This document shows positions 1 to 5,603 of a DNA stretch of 6,888 nucleotides, in pieces. The notes beneath the pieces were generated by a model. The model did no database searches, had not been told where the DNA came from, and saw nothing but the letters and a program-made list of their open reading frames with translations. The stretch spans positions 1,230 through 8,117 of the forward strand of contig DNYO01000320.1 in the NCBI GenBank assembly GCA_003506795.1, read 5' to 3'. Position 1 is the stretch's first letter, and the number at the start of each line of letters is the position of its first letter. Source of the DNA: Deltaproteobacteria bacterium (GTDB taxonomy: Bacteria; Desulfobacterota; Syntrophorhabdia; Syntrophorhabdales; Syntrophorhabdaceae). The translations under genes and the position numbers were made by a program.

Positions 1-644
1 CTGGATGTTTTTTCCTGGAACTGGGCAAGTCTTATGTAACCGTATTCATCCGACAGCATCCTGAACTTGACACTCTTTACGACTATCGTGTCGCGAAGAA
101 CGGTGTATTCCTTCAGACCCTGCGCTCCTTCTCTCGCCACCGTCAGAGTGACCGCCTTGCCTTTCGGCCCCCTGATGAGTTTCACCACATCCAGAAGTCC
201 CATATTCTTGGTAGGCTTTCCGTCGATTTTCACGATGTGATCACCGGCCTTCATGCCCGCCTTGAAGGCCGGGGTGTCCTCTATGGGGGTGATAACCGTC
301 GGGAAACCGTCTTTGATGGTGATCTCAATACCGATACCGCCGAATTCCCCCTTGGTGTCCGTCTGCATTTCCTTGTACATATCGGGTGGAAGGAACGATG
401 AGTGGGGGTCCAGAGATTCAAGGATGCCCTTTATCGCCGCATACACGATGTCTTTGTCTTTCACGTCCTCTACATAATTGCGCTTTACAAGATCGATGAC
501 GTCTGAAAAAGTCCTTAGATATTCATATATCTCCTTGTCTTCCGCACCTTGCGCGGTCCGTTTTCCCTGGGCGCCGATGAAAATCCCAAAAAGGAAAACA
601 GAGACAAAAAACAGACTCAGGAAAACTTTGGTTTTTTTGTTCAT
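1..644 (-). CDS. S41-family C-terminal processing protease, N-terminal part (partial at window edge)
   Basis: Reading the minus strand from the ATG at 644 gives 214 residues with no stop before the window edge. Residues 1-27 are a basic start followed by a hydrophobic stretch (MNKKTKVFLSLFFVSVFLFG), so a signal peptide or signal anchor that sends the protein to the periplasm. Residues about 38-95 are the helical N-terminal region, with the family-typical ESLDPHSSFLPPDMY at 76-90. Residues about 97-185 are a PDZ domain beginning GEFGGIGIEI, including TPAFKAGMKAGDHIVKIDG. The catalytic Ser/Lys core lies beyond the window and cannot be checked. Such CtpA/Prc-type proteases cleave C-terminal ends of envelope proteins. 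A GGAGG (CCTCC at 649-653 on the plus strand) sits four bases before the ATG and supports this start. The gene is divergent from mnmA. Confidence 0.93.
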   Translation of the reverse strand, partial: MNKKTKVFLSLFFVSVFLFGIFIGAQGKRTAQGAEDKEIYEYLRTFSDVIDLVKRNYVEDVKDKDIVYAAIKGILESLDPHSSFLPPDMYKEMQTDTKGEFGGIGIEITIKDGFPTVITPIEDTPAFKAGMKAGDHIVKIDGKPTKNMGLLDVVKLIRGPKGKAVTLTVAREGAQGLKEYTVLRDTIVVKSVKFRMLSDEYGYIRLAQFQEKTS

Positions 645-662
645 ACAACCTCCGTGTTGATG

Positions 663-691
663 ATGATACTACAATACCCGTGAAGTTTCAA
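663..691 (-). promoter_or_regulatory. Sigma70-like promoter for the S41 protease gene
   Basis: On the minus strand there is TTGAAA (686-691), a 17-base spacer and TATCAT (663-668), each box matching five of six consensus bases. Transcription would start near 656, leaving a short leader that carries the Shine-Dalgarno site at 649-653. The call rests on sequence match only. Confidence 0.6.
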
Positions 692-706
692 CCATCTCCA
701 TCTTTG

Positions 707-715
707 TGGTATGAT
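707..715 (+). promoter_or_regulatory. Extended -10 element immediately upstream of mnmA
   Basis: TGG followed by TATGAT at 707-715 is a good extended -10 element. It ends only five bases before the mnmA ATG, so the expected transcription start falls on or next to the start codon. The -35 region (TTCAAC at 687-692, spacer 17) is poor, as extended -10 promoters allow. No Shine-Dalgarno site precedes the ATG, which fits a leaderless transcript. This is inference from spacing. Confidence 0.45.
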
Positions 716-720
716 GGGAC

Positions 721-1779
721 ATGGAAACAGTCTTTGCGGCCATGAGTGGAGGGTTCGACAGCTGTCTCGCAGCCTGGTTGCTGAAGAAAGCCGGACATAA
801 GGTTGTAGGGGTCACGTTCTCATTGTTTCCCGGAAGCTTTCTTGAGAAATGGGGTCTCGACGCCTGCAGTTCAAGAGCTGCTGTATCTCAGGCACAGAGA
901 TTTTGCCGGGATCTTTCGATACCCCATCACGTCATCGATCTGTCCGACATCTTCCTCCACCGTGTGATCGAACCATTCATAGAGGGCTACCGCCGCGGGA
1001 TTACCCCCAATCCCTGCATACTGTGCAACCGGTTCGTAAAGTTCGGAGCTTTTCGTGAGCGCGCGATGGCCATGGGGGCCGATATGATAGCCACCGGCCA
1101 CTATGCCCGTTCGGTGAGCCGACAGGGGCATATGGTTCTCAGGAAAGGCAGCGATGCGCGTAAAGATCAGTCTTATTTTCTCTACTCCATCGGCGAAGAG
1201 GCTCTCATGCGCGCCGTCTTTCCCCTTGGGGACTATACCAAGGAAGGACTGCGCACCCTTGCTGCCAATGAGGGGCTGAGATGTGCACTCTCCCGCGAAA
1301 GTCAGGATATCTGCTTCATCCCCAACGGCAATTACGCGGAATTCCTGTCCCGTTTCATTAAACCCAAACGTGGGAACGTCTATCTGCCCGACGGCACGCG
1401 ACTGGGATTCCATGAAGGCATACACCTCTTCACCATAGGACAGAGACGGGGTATAAACATCCCGTACAGGGAAGCTCTCTATGTCATCAACATTCACGCC
1501 GATGAAAACAGTATAGTGGTGGGCACGAAGAAGGACCTCAGAACGGATACCCTTACGGCCCGGTCTGTCTCTCTGCTTTACCCCGTTTCAACTCCCATAT
1601 CGGCCAGGGTTAGATACCGGCAACCCGACAAGCCCTGTTCCTGCGAATTCCGGGATGAAACCCTTTCGGTCACTTTTGAGGAACCCGTGGACGGCGTCAC
1701 GCCGGGACAATCCGTCGTGCTCTACCACGATGACATTGTAGTGGGCGGCGGCGTCATAGAAAAACGTGTTGCAATGTAA
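721..1779 (+). CDS. mnmA: tRNA-specific 2-thiouridylase MnmA
   Basis: This 352-residue protein matches MnmA/TrmU along its whole length (E. coli MnmA is about 368). The family thiolates U34 of tRNA-Lys, -Glu and -Gln in the cytoplasm, using ATP to adenylate the base and a persulfide sulfur relay. Visible motifs are the PP-loop SGGFDS at 9-14 (usually SGGVDS), TPNPCILCN at 95-103 with the catalytic Cys102, ATGHYA at 124-129, DQSYFLYSI at 149-157, SQDICFIPNGNYAEFL at 194-209 with the persulfide Cys198, and TIGQRRGI at 238-245. The central and C-terminal beta domains follow to residue 352. An in-frame TGA at 712-714 and the need for the first beta strand before the PP-loop fix the ATG at 721. 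There is no evident Shine-Dalgarno site. The position equivalent to the usual Asp of NPD is Cys99, giving a CxxC pair. Confidence 0.96.
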   Translation: METVFAAMSGGFDSCLAAWLLKKAGHKVVGVTFSLFPGSFLEKWGLDACSSRAAVSQAQRFCRDLSIPHHVIDLSDIFLHRVIEPFIEGYRRGITPNPCILCNRFVKFGAFRERAMAMGADMIATGHYARSVSRQGHMVLRKGSDARKDQSYFLYSIGEEALMRAVFPLGDYTKEGLRTLAANEGLRCALSRESQDICFIPNGNYAEFLSRFIKPKRGNVYLPDGTRLGFHEGIHLFTIGQRRGINIPYREALYVINIHADENSIVVGTKKDLRTDTLTARSVSLLYPVSTPISARVRYRQPDKPCSCEFRDETLSVTFEEPVDGVTPGQSVVLYHDDIVVGGGVIEKRVAM

Positions 1780-1797
1780 CAGGCCGTGGTTTAATAT
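1769..1797 (+). promoter_or_regulatory. Weak internal promoter candidate before the GYD gene
   Basis: TTGCAA (1769-1774), a 17-base spacer and TAATAT (1792-1797) each match four of six consensus bases. They could give the GYD gene its own transcription in addition to read-through from mnmA. A 13-base inverted repeat, TATTTTGAAAATA (1795-1807), overlaps the -10. The region is AT-rich, so a chance match is quite possible. Confidence 0.25.
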
Positions 1798-1820
1798 TTT
1801 GAAAATAAGGGGGTGAGATT

Positions 1821-2105
1821 ATGCCGATATACATACTCGTAAGCAAGTTGACCTATGAAGGCAGAAAAACAATCAAGAACAATCCCGAGCGCATAAGACA
1901 GGTCGATCAGGAAATCGAAAAGATGGGCGCGAAGGTTCTCGCCCAGTATGCTACCCTGGGCATGTATGATTTCATCAATATCGTGGAAGCTCCTGATAAT
2001 GAAACCATCGCTCGGGTCTCCACAGAACTCGGTGCCCGCGGTACTGTAGAAATCACGACACTGTCCGCTATACCGATCTTTGAATTTGTGGAGAAGATGG
2101 GCTAG
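1821..2105 (+). CDS. GYD domain-containing protein
   Basis: This 94-residue protein has the hallmarks of the GYD family (PF08734): an N-terminal strand MPIYILVSKLTYEGRKTIK, a helical middle, then LGMYDFINIVEAPDNETIA at about 46-64, which is the family's GxYDF core, and a C-terminal strand region TVEITTLSAIPIFEF. Members are small single-domain proteins, predicted to have a ferredoxin-like fold and of unknown biochemical role. It has no signal peptide or membrane segment, so it is probably cytoplasmic. The start is well supported: TAAGGGGGTGA at 1806-1816 matches the anti-Shine-Dalgarno complement at ten of eleven bases and ends four bases before the ATG. The gene follows mnmA by 41 bp on the same strand and is likely co-transcribed with it, although no functional link is known. 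Two hairpins close the unit. Confidence 0.9.
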   Translation: MPIYILVSKLTYEGRKTIKNNPERIRQVDQEIEKMGAKVLAQYATLGMYDFINIVEAPDNETIARVSTELGARGTVEITTLSAIPIFEFVEKMG

Positions 2106-2112
2106 GCGGAAG

Positions 2113-2140
2113 GCGGCCCGAAGGGCTGCAGCTCTTTTTT
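2113..2140 (+). terminator. Intrinsic terminator after the GYD gene
   Basis: GCGGCCC (2113-2119), loop GAA, GGGCTGC (2123-2129) form a seven-pair stem with one G-U pair, beginning seven bases after the GYD stop. Six T follow at 2135-2140. The five-base gap between stem and T run is longer than ideal, so termination may be partial. Confidence 0.6.
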
Positions 2141-2163
2141 CCGCTCGAACGTTGAAATATAAG

Positions 2164-2200
2164 AAAACCCCGGGCAATCCAACGACTGTCCGGGGTTTTT
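2164..2200. terminator. Bidirectional intrinsic terminator between convergent genes
   Basis: AAAACCCCGGGCA (2164-2176) pairs with TGTCCGGGGTTTT (2187-2199) over thirteen pairs with one G-U, leaving a ten-base loop. The A run on the left and T run on the right (to 2200) give a U tract in both directions. It lies between the GYD gene (+) and the acyl-CoA dehydrogenase gene (-) and probably ends transcription from both. Confidence 0.85.
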
Positions 2201-2235
2201 AACGTTTAAGCGGCGCTGCCGGTTGAAGCCGCTAA

Positions 2236-3414
2236 TCAACCCATACGGTTTCTAAAGATGTCCCTCGCTATGACCACTCTCTGCACCTGGTTCGTTCCTT
2301 CGTATATCTGGGTCGCCTTCGCGTCGCGCATCATCCTCTCCACGGGGTATTCCTTGGTGTAACCGTATCCACCCAGTAACTGGACGGCGTCTGTCGTCAC
2401 CTTCATCGCGACATCGGCGGAATAGACCTTTGCCATGGCGGACATCTTGTCCACTCCGATGGCACTCATCTTGTCCCTCTCGTAAACCTTCATATCGAGA
2501 AGATGCGCCGCATCATAGACAAGGGCCCTGGCCGCCTCCACCCCTGTGGCCATATCGGCAACCATGAACTGCACGCCTTCAAAATCCGCCAGCTTCTGCC
2601 CGAACTGCACCCTTTTCCATGCATATTCCACCGCGAAATCCAGTGCGCCCTGTGCGATGCCCACTGCTTGCGCACCCACGGCCGGCCTGGAAAGGTTGAG
2701 GGTCGACATTGCGATGTCCCAACCCTGACCTTCCTTGCCCAGCAGGTTTTCCTTCTCCAATCTGACATTATCAAATATGATCTCGGTGATATCGGAACCG
2801 ATCATGCCCATCTTGTCTTCGCTCTTCCCGATGATGACTCCCGGATAGTCCCTTTCCACGAAAAAGGCCGAGATACCCTGGGTACGCTTGGAGGGATTCG
2901 TAGAGGCGAAAACTGAATAGAACTGCGCATTGGCCCCGTTTGTGATCATTGATTTCTTCCCGTTGAGGTAGTAGTGATCACCCTCTTTCACGGCTGTCGT
3001 TCTCATGTGGGATGCATCGGAGCCCGCATCGGGTTCCGTCAGGGCGAAGGCCACCACGCACGTTTTGTCCGCCTGGCACATCTTACTGTAGATATGTTCT
3101 TTTTGTTCATCGTTTGCAGCCACCATGATAGGCATGACGCCCACATTATGCGCCAGAGGGATCAGGGACGCCGCCCCGGAAACCTTCGCCAGCTCTTCTA
3201 TCACAAGGCACAACGACGTGATGTCGCCGTCGAGGCCGCCAAATTTTTCAGGAAGCATGAGATACAAAAAACCGTGCTTTTTATAGAGATCCACGAGATC
3301 CCAGGGAAAGGCCCCCGTGGAATCGATTTCTTTTGCCCTGGGAGCAACTTTGTCTTTAGCTAATTTTTCGGCGATCTTCTGTATCATGCCATGTTTATCA
3401 GAAAGATTTAGCAT
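2236..3414 (-). CDS. Acyl-CoA dehydrogenase (FAD-dependent)
   Basis: The 392-residue product is a full-length acyl-CoA dehydrogenase, which oxidises an acyl-CoA to the 2-enoyl-CoA and passes electrons from FAD to an electron-transfer flavoprotein. The N-terminal helical domain covers about 1-118. The FAD/substrate motif FALTEPDAGSDASH is at 123-136, the middle beta domain runs to about 225, and the C-terminal helical domain contains LSRPAVGAQAVGIAQGALD (241-259) and QLLGGYGYTKEYPVERMMRD (345-364). IYEGTNQ (370-376) carries the likely catalytic base Glu372, in the position used by short- and medium-chain enzymes. Substrate chain length or type cannot be told. The open frame extends upstream to 3738, but that part overlaps the divergent DUF362 gene and looks non-coding. 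The ATG at 3414 follows a strong Shine-Dalgarno site. Residues 314-326 hold a repeated DKMSA, described separately. No ETF genes are adjacent. Confidence 0.95.
   Translation of the reverse strand: MLNLSDKHGMIQKIAEKLAKDKVAPRAKEIDSTGAFPWDLVDLYKKHGFLYLMLPEKFGGLDGDITSLCLVIEELAKVSGAASLIPLAHNVGVMPIMVAANDEQKEHIYSKMCQADKTCVVAFALTEPDAGSDASHMRTTAVKEGDHYYLNGKKSMITNGANAQFYSVFASTNPSKRTQGISAFFVERDYPGVIIGKSEDKMGMIGSDITEIIFDNVRLEKENLLGKEGQGWDIAMSTLNLSRPAVGAQAVGIAQGALDFAVEYAWKRVQFGQKLADFEGVQFMVADMATGVEAARALVYDAAHLLDMKVYERDKMSAIGVDKMSAMAKVYSADVAMKVTTDAVQLLGGYGYTKEYPVERMMRDAKATQIYEGTNQVQRVVIARDIFRNRMG
2435..2475 (-). repeat. 24-bp-period in-frame direct repeat inside the acyl-CoA dehydrogenase gene
   Basis: On the minus strand, GACAAGATG-NNN-GCCAT occurs at 2459-2475 and again at 2435-2451, exactly 24 bp apart. 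Fourteen of the seventeen bases are identical. It encodes DKMSAIGV followed by DKMSAMAK, so it looks like an eight-codon duplication in a loop of the C-terminal helical domain. Confidence 0.7.
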
Positions 3415-3421
3415 CCGTTGA

Positions 3422-3430
3422 ACCTCCTTA
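3422..3430 (-). promoter_or_regulatory. Shine-Dalgarno site that sets the acyl-CoA dehydrogenase start
   Basis: On the minus strand TAAGGAGGT ends seven bases before the ATG at 3414. It is a near-perfect anti-16S match and decides the start against the much longer upstream open frame. Confidence 0.85.
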
Positions 3431-3434
3431 ATTG

Positions 3435-3464
3435 TTGACAAAATTGCCTTACTACTAACATAAT
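3435..3464 (+). promoter_or_regulatory. Sigma70-like promoter for the DUF362/ferredoxin gene
   Basis: A perfect TTGACA (3435-3440), an 18-base spacer and CATAAT (3459-3464, five of six) lie upstream of the plus-strand gene. Transcription would start near 3471, giving a leader of about 26 bases that includes AAGGAG at 3486-3491, five bases before the ATG. The predicted start falls in the inverted repeat at 3465-3480. No equally good promoter for the divergent dehydrogenase gene was seen; a lone TTTACA (3470-3475, minus) has no matching -10. Confidence 0.65.
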
Positions 3465-3480
3465 TTCCCTGTAAAGGGAA
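3465..3480. promoter_or_regulatory. Perfect 16-bp inverted repeat, candidate operator
   Basis: TTCCCT-GTAA-AGGGAA has perfect six-base arms around four bases. It abuts the -10 box of the DUF362 promoter and covers the predicted transcription start. It could be an operator for a dimeric repressor acting on one or both divergent genes, or a small hairpin at the 5' end of the mRNA. No regulator gene is in the window. Confidence 0.4.
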
Positions 3481-3496
3481 TAAAAAAGGAGCCGCT

Positions 3497-4600
3497 ATGA
3501 GCAAGGTGTATTTTACAGATCTGCGCACGACGCCAAACCGAAACCTCCTAGACAAAGTGGTCGATCTGATGAACAGGTCAAAGATCGAAAAGAAGATCAG
3601 GAACAACGATCTCGTCGCCGTTAAGGTACATTTCGGTGAACTGGGCAACACGGCATACCTGAGGCCTGTATTTCTGCGCAGCATTGCGAGACGATTGAAG
3701 GAAGCCGGAGGCAAACCCTTCCTGACGGATACCAACACACTCTATACGGGTTCGCGCAGCGACACCGTCAGCCATCTCACCACAGCGATTCACAATGGCT
3801 TTGATTACTCCTGCGTGGAGTGCCCCCTCGTCATAGCCGATGGCCTGCGTGGAAGAAGCGGCGCCATCATACCCGTCGCCGGCGAGGTTTTAAAGGAAGT
3901 ACATATCGCCAAGGACATCGCTGATGCCGATGCCCTTGTCGCTATCACACACTTCAAGGCCCATGAACTTTCGGGGTTCGGCGGAACCCTCAAGAACCTC
4001 GGTATGGGCTGCGCCACGAGGGAAGGCAAACTGGTTCAGCATTCAACGGTAGCGCCCAAAGTCAACCCGAATATATGCAAAGGATGTAAACTCTGTCAGG
4101 GTTATTGCCCCCGGGGGGCCATCACGGTCGCGTCCGGAAAGGCGTGCATATCCGGCAACAAATGTATTGGCTGCGGGGAGTGCATCCTCATTTGCCCGTT
4201 CCATGCCATCGAAGTACAATGGAACGAGTCGCCGGACATCTTCCAGAAAAAGATGATGGAATACGCCCTGGGCGCTCTGAAAGGCAAGGCCAAAAAATCC
4301 CTTTTCATCAATTTCGTCGTTCAGGTAAGCCCTGCGTGCGACTGCTACCCGAACAGCGATGCGCCCATCGTCAGGGACATAGGCATTCTTGCATCCGATG
4401 ACCCCGTGGCGGTTGACGCTGCCTCATGCGATATGGTCAATAACGAAGTCTCCCTCCCCTCAACGGCCATCAAACACACGCTGGCGAAGGGCGAAGACAA
4501 GTGGCGCGCCCTCTTCCCGCAAATTGACTGGAACATCCAACTCGACCATGCACAGAGGCTGGGGCTGGGGACGAGGAAGTACACGCTGACAAAGATTTAA
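3497..4600 (+). CDS. DUF362 domain protein with two 4Fe-4S ferredoxin motifs
   Basis: This 367-residue protein has the DUF362 (PF04015) architecture split by a ferredoxin insert. The N-terminal DUF362 part includes VAVKVHFGELGNTAYLRP at 40-57, FLTDTNTLYTGSR at 75-87 and LVAITHFKAHELSGFGGTLKN at 147-167. The insert at about 188-240 carries CKGCKLCQGYCP (Cys194, 197, 200, 204) and CIGCGECILICP (Cys223, 226, 229, 233), the pattern for two 4Fe-4S clusters. The C-terminal DUF362 part contains SPACDCYPNSDAPIVRDIG at 278-296 and ASDDPVAVDAAS at 299-310; CDCY may be a metal site. No signal peptide or membrane helix is visible, so it is likely cytoplasmic. The family is common in anaerobes and is presumed to be redox-active, but its reaction is unknown. 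AAGGAG five bases before the ATG supports the start. It is divergent from the acyl-CoA dehydrogenase, which might hint at shared regulation. Confidence 0.92.
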   Translation: MSKVYFTDLRTTPNRNLLDKVVDLMNRSKIEKKIRNNDLVAVKVHFGELGNTAYLRPVFLRSIARRLKEAGGKPFLTDTNTLYTGSRSDTVSHLTTAIHNGFDYSCVECPLVIADGLRGRSGAIIPVAGEVLKEVHIAKDIADADALVAITHFKAHELSGFGGTLKNLGMGCATREGKLVQHSTVAPKVNPNICKGCKLCQGYCPRGAITVASGKACISGNKCIGCGECILICPFHAIEVQWNESPDIFQKKMMEYALGALKGKAKKSLFINFVVQVSPACDCYPNSDAPIVRDIGILASDDPVAVDAASCDMVNNEVSLPSTAIKHTLAKGEDKWRALFPQIDWNIQLDHAQRLGLGTRKYTLTKI

Positions 4601-4643
4601 GGGGCATGTCTCGCGCACGTTCCTCGCTTGTGCTCCTTTAGAG

Positions 4644-4668
4644 TCCCGGTTAGCATATCCAGCCGGGA
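4644..4668 (+). other. Stem-loop without a U tract downstream of the DUF362 gene
   Basis: TCCCGGTT (4644-4651) pairs with AGCCGGGA (4661-4668), eight pairs with one G-U and a nine-base loop. No T run follows, so it is not a classical terminator. It may be an mRNA 3' structure. It lies in the 227-bp gap at 4601-4827, where I see no gene. Confidence 0.4.
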
Positions 4669-4695
4669 TCAAGCAATGAGCGTGCCGGTCCTTGG

Positions 4696-4749
4696 AATTA
4701 TAGGCCCTATGGGTCTTATACGACCTATAGGGCCTATAATTTGCTTTTT
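4696..4749 (+). terminator. Long hairpin with trailing T-rich tract, likely terminator of the DUF362 gene
   Basis: The arms 4696-4715 and 4722-4741 pair over 20 positions with a single G-U, around the loop TTATAC. TGCTTTTTA follows immediately. The strength and position, about 95 bases after the DUF362 stop, suit termination of plus-strand transcription. On the minus strand no T run follows the hairpin, so it would be a poor terminator for the DUF4197 gene. The stem is built from the 9-base repeat described at 4700-4741. Confidence 0.55.
4700..4741. repeat. Tandem array of a palindromic 9-base unit (consensus ATAGGNCCT)
   Basis: The sequence reads ATAGGCCCT, ATGGGTCTT, ATACGACCT, ATAGGGCCT, then ATAATT, giving four units of exactly nine bases plus a partial one. 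Because AGGNCCT is itself self-complementary, the whole array forms an almost perfect hairpin. It is intergenic and looks like a dispersed low-complexity element rather than a gene-specific site. Whether copies occur elsewhere in the genome cannot be seen here. Confidence 0.75.
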
Positions 4750-4785
4750 ATTCTTTCCCCCCCCCATTCTTTTCTCTGTGCCCTC
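4741..4785 (+). repeat. Polypyrimidine tract with a run of nine C
   Basis: Nearly every base from 4741 to 4785 is C or T, including nine consecutive C at 4757-4765. It is intergenic, between the hairpin and the 3' end of the DUF4197 gene. Such runs are prone to slippage and to sequencing or assembly errors. No function is evident. Confidence 0.6.
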
Positions 4786-4827
4786 TATGTACTCAAGTCC
4801 CAAAGAGGACGTGAGCGAATACGTCGT

Positions 4828-5553
4828 TTACTTGCCAAAGACTGTCTTCAAAAGGTCCGTCACCCTGGCGGCCGGGTCGGTGCGGATCTTCTTCTCCTCC
4901 TGACCGATCATATAAAAGAGACCGTCGAGGGCTTTCGTCGTTACGTAGTGGTCGAGATCCAGTGCCTCTACGCTGGCGAAGGGAATGGAAGAAGTATAGC
5001 TTCCCACCATGTCTTTGTAGGAACGCGTGACGCCCACCTTGTTCATACTTGCCGATACGGAAGGTTTGAATTCGTTATAGAGCTTCTGCTGCGTCTTTGA
5101 TTTGAAATACTCCGTGGCTGAGGTATCGCCTCCGCGAAGTATCCCCATGGCATCCTCGAAGGTCATCTGTTTTATCGCATCGACGAAATATTGTCTGGCC
5201 TTCGGCGCGGCGCTTTCGGCGGCCCTGTTCATGCTTAGCACGAAAGCGTCCACCTTTTTTTGATAACCTACCTTACCGAGCACGTCGGCCACGGTCCGGA
5301 TATTCTCGGGAAGGAGTATCTTGATCACCTGATTGGCGAAGTAACCGTCGACCCTTGATACGGACGCAACTGCGTTCCCCGTACCGATGGAAAGGGCTTC
5401 TTTCAAACCCGAAGCAGTCGTCGCTTCATCGGAGCCCCCTGAGCTGCGTGGGGAAGGAAGCTTAACACCCTTCAGAAAATCGTCGAGGGGTCCCGCGATT
5501 GCACCGGTCGTAAAAACCAGCCCAATCAGCAACAAGATCATTGTCTTCTTCAT
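4828..5553 (-). CDS. DUF4197 domain-containing secreted protein
   Basis: The 241-residue product starts with a clear signal peptide, MKKTMILLLIGLVFTTGAIA, with an A-I-A cleavage motif before Gly21. No lipobox cysteine is present, so a soluble periplasmic protein is expected. Residues about 46-241 match DUF4197 (PF13852). Recognisable stretches are GLKEALSIGTGNAV (49-62), VDGYFANQVIKILLPENI (68-85), MNRAAESAAPKAR (108-120), GILRGGDTSATEYFKSKT (137-154) and the C-terminal block LDLDHYVTTKALDGLFYMIG (198-217). The domain function is unknown. The frame is open upstream to 5613, but the ATG at 5553 is preceded by GGAGG and begins the signal peptide; the longer form would overlap the end of corA. 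It lies 50 bp downstream of corA on the same strand and is probably co-transcribed. No terminator for it is evident. Confidence 0.92.
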   Translation of the reverse strand: MKKTMILLLIGLVFTTGAIAGPLDDFLKGVKLPSPRSSGGSDEATTASGLKEALSIGTGNAVASVSRVDGYFANQVIKILLPENIRTVADVLGKVGYQKKVDAFVLSMNRAAESAAPKARQYFVDAIKQMTFEDAMGILRGGDTSATEYFKSKTQQKLYNEFKPSVSASMNKVGVTRSYKDMVGSYTSSIPFASVEALDLDHYVTTKALDGLFYMIGQEEKKIRTDPAARVTDLLKTVFGK

Positions 5554-5558
5554 TATTT

Positions 5559-5563
5559 CCTCC
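5559..5563 (-). promoter_or_regulatory. Shine-Dalgarno site that sets the DUF4197 start
   Basis: GGAGG on the minus strand lies five bases before the ATG at 5553. Together with the signal peptide that follows, it decides this start over the in-frame ATG at 5613. Confidence 0.8.
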
Positions 5564-5603
5564 GATAACCTTACGATCCACTTCGAGTGCACAGGGCGTG
5601 TGC

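Noticed and set aside
871..1497. 208-residue open frame antisense to mnmA
   Set aside because: It lies wholly inside a confidently identified gene, has no recognisable domain and follows the codon pattern of mnmA. It is a shadow frame.
1791..2177. 128-residue minus-strand frame over the GYD gene
   Set aside because: It is antisense to a gene with a strong ribosome-binding site and family match, and it runs through both terminator hairpins.
2209..2233. Six-pair stem AGCGGC/GCCGCT just after the acyl-CoA dehydrogenase stop as a terminator
   Set aside because: It has a 13-base loop and no following U tract on the minus strand. The hairpin at 2164-2200 is a far better terminator.
3432..3441. 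TTGT-TG-ACAA inverted repeat as an operator
   Set aside because: The arms are only four bases and simply contain the -35 box, so this is likely chance.
3415..3738. N-terminal extension of the acyl-CoA dehydrogenase frame by 108 residues
   Set aside because: It overlaps the divergent DUF362 gene and its promoter and has no family similarity. A near-perfect Shine-Dalgarno site marks the ATG at 3414, where the family's usual N-terminus begins.
4628..4903. 91-residue plus-strand frame with Ile-Gly-Pro repeats
   Set aside because: The repeats are the translation of the 9-base nucleotide array. The frame then crosses the C run and the end of the opposite-strand DUF4197 gene.
4741..5100. 119-residue plus-strand frame over the DUF4197 3' region
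   Set aside because: It is antisense to the DUF4197 coding sequence and begins in the pyrimidine tract, with no ribosome-binding site or domain.
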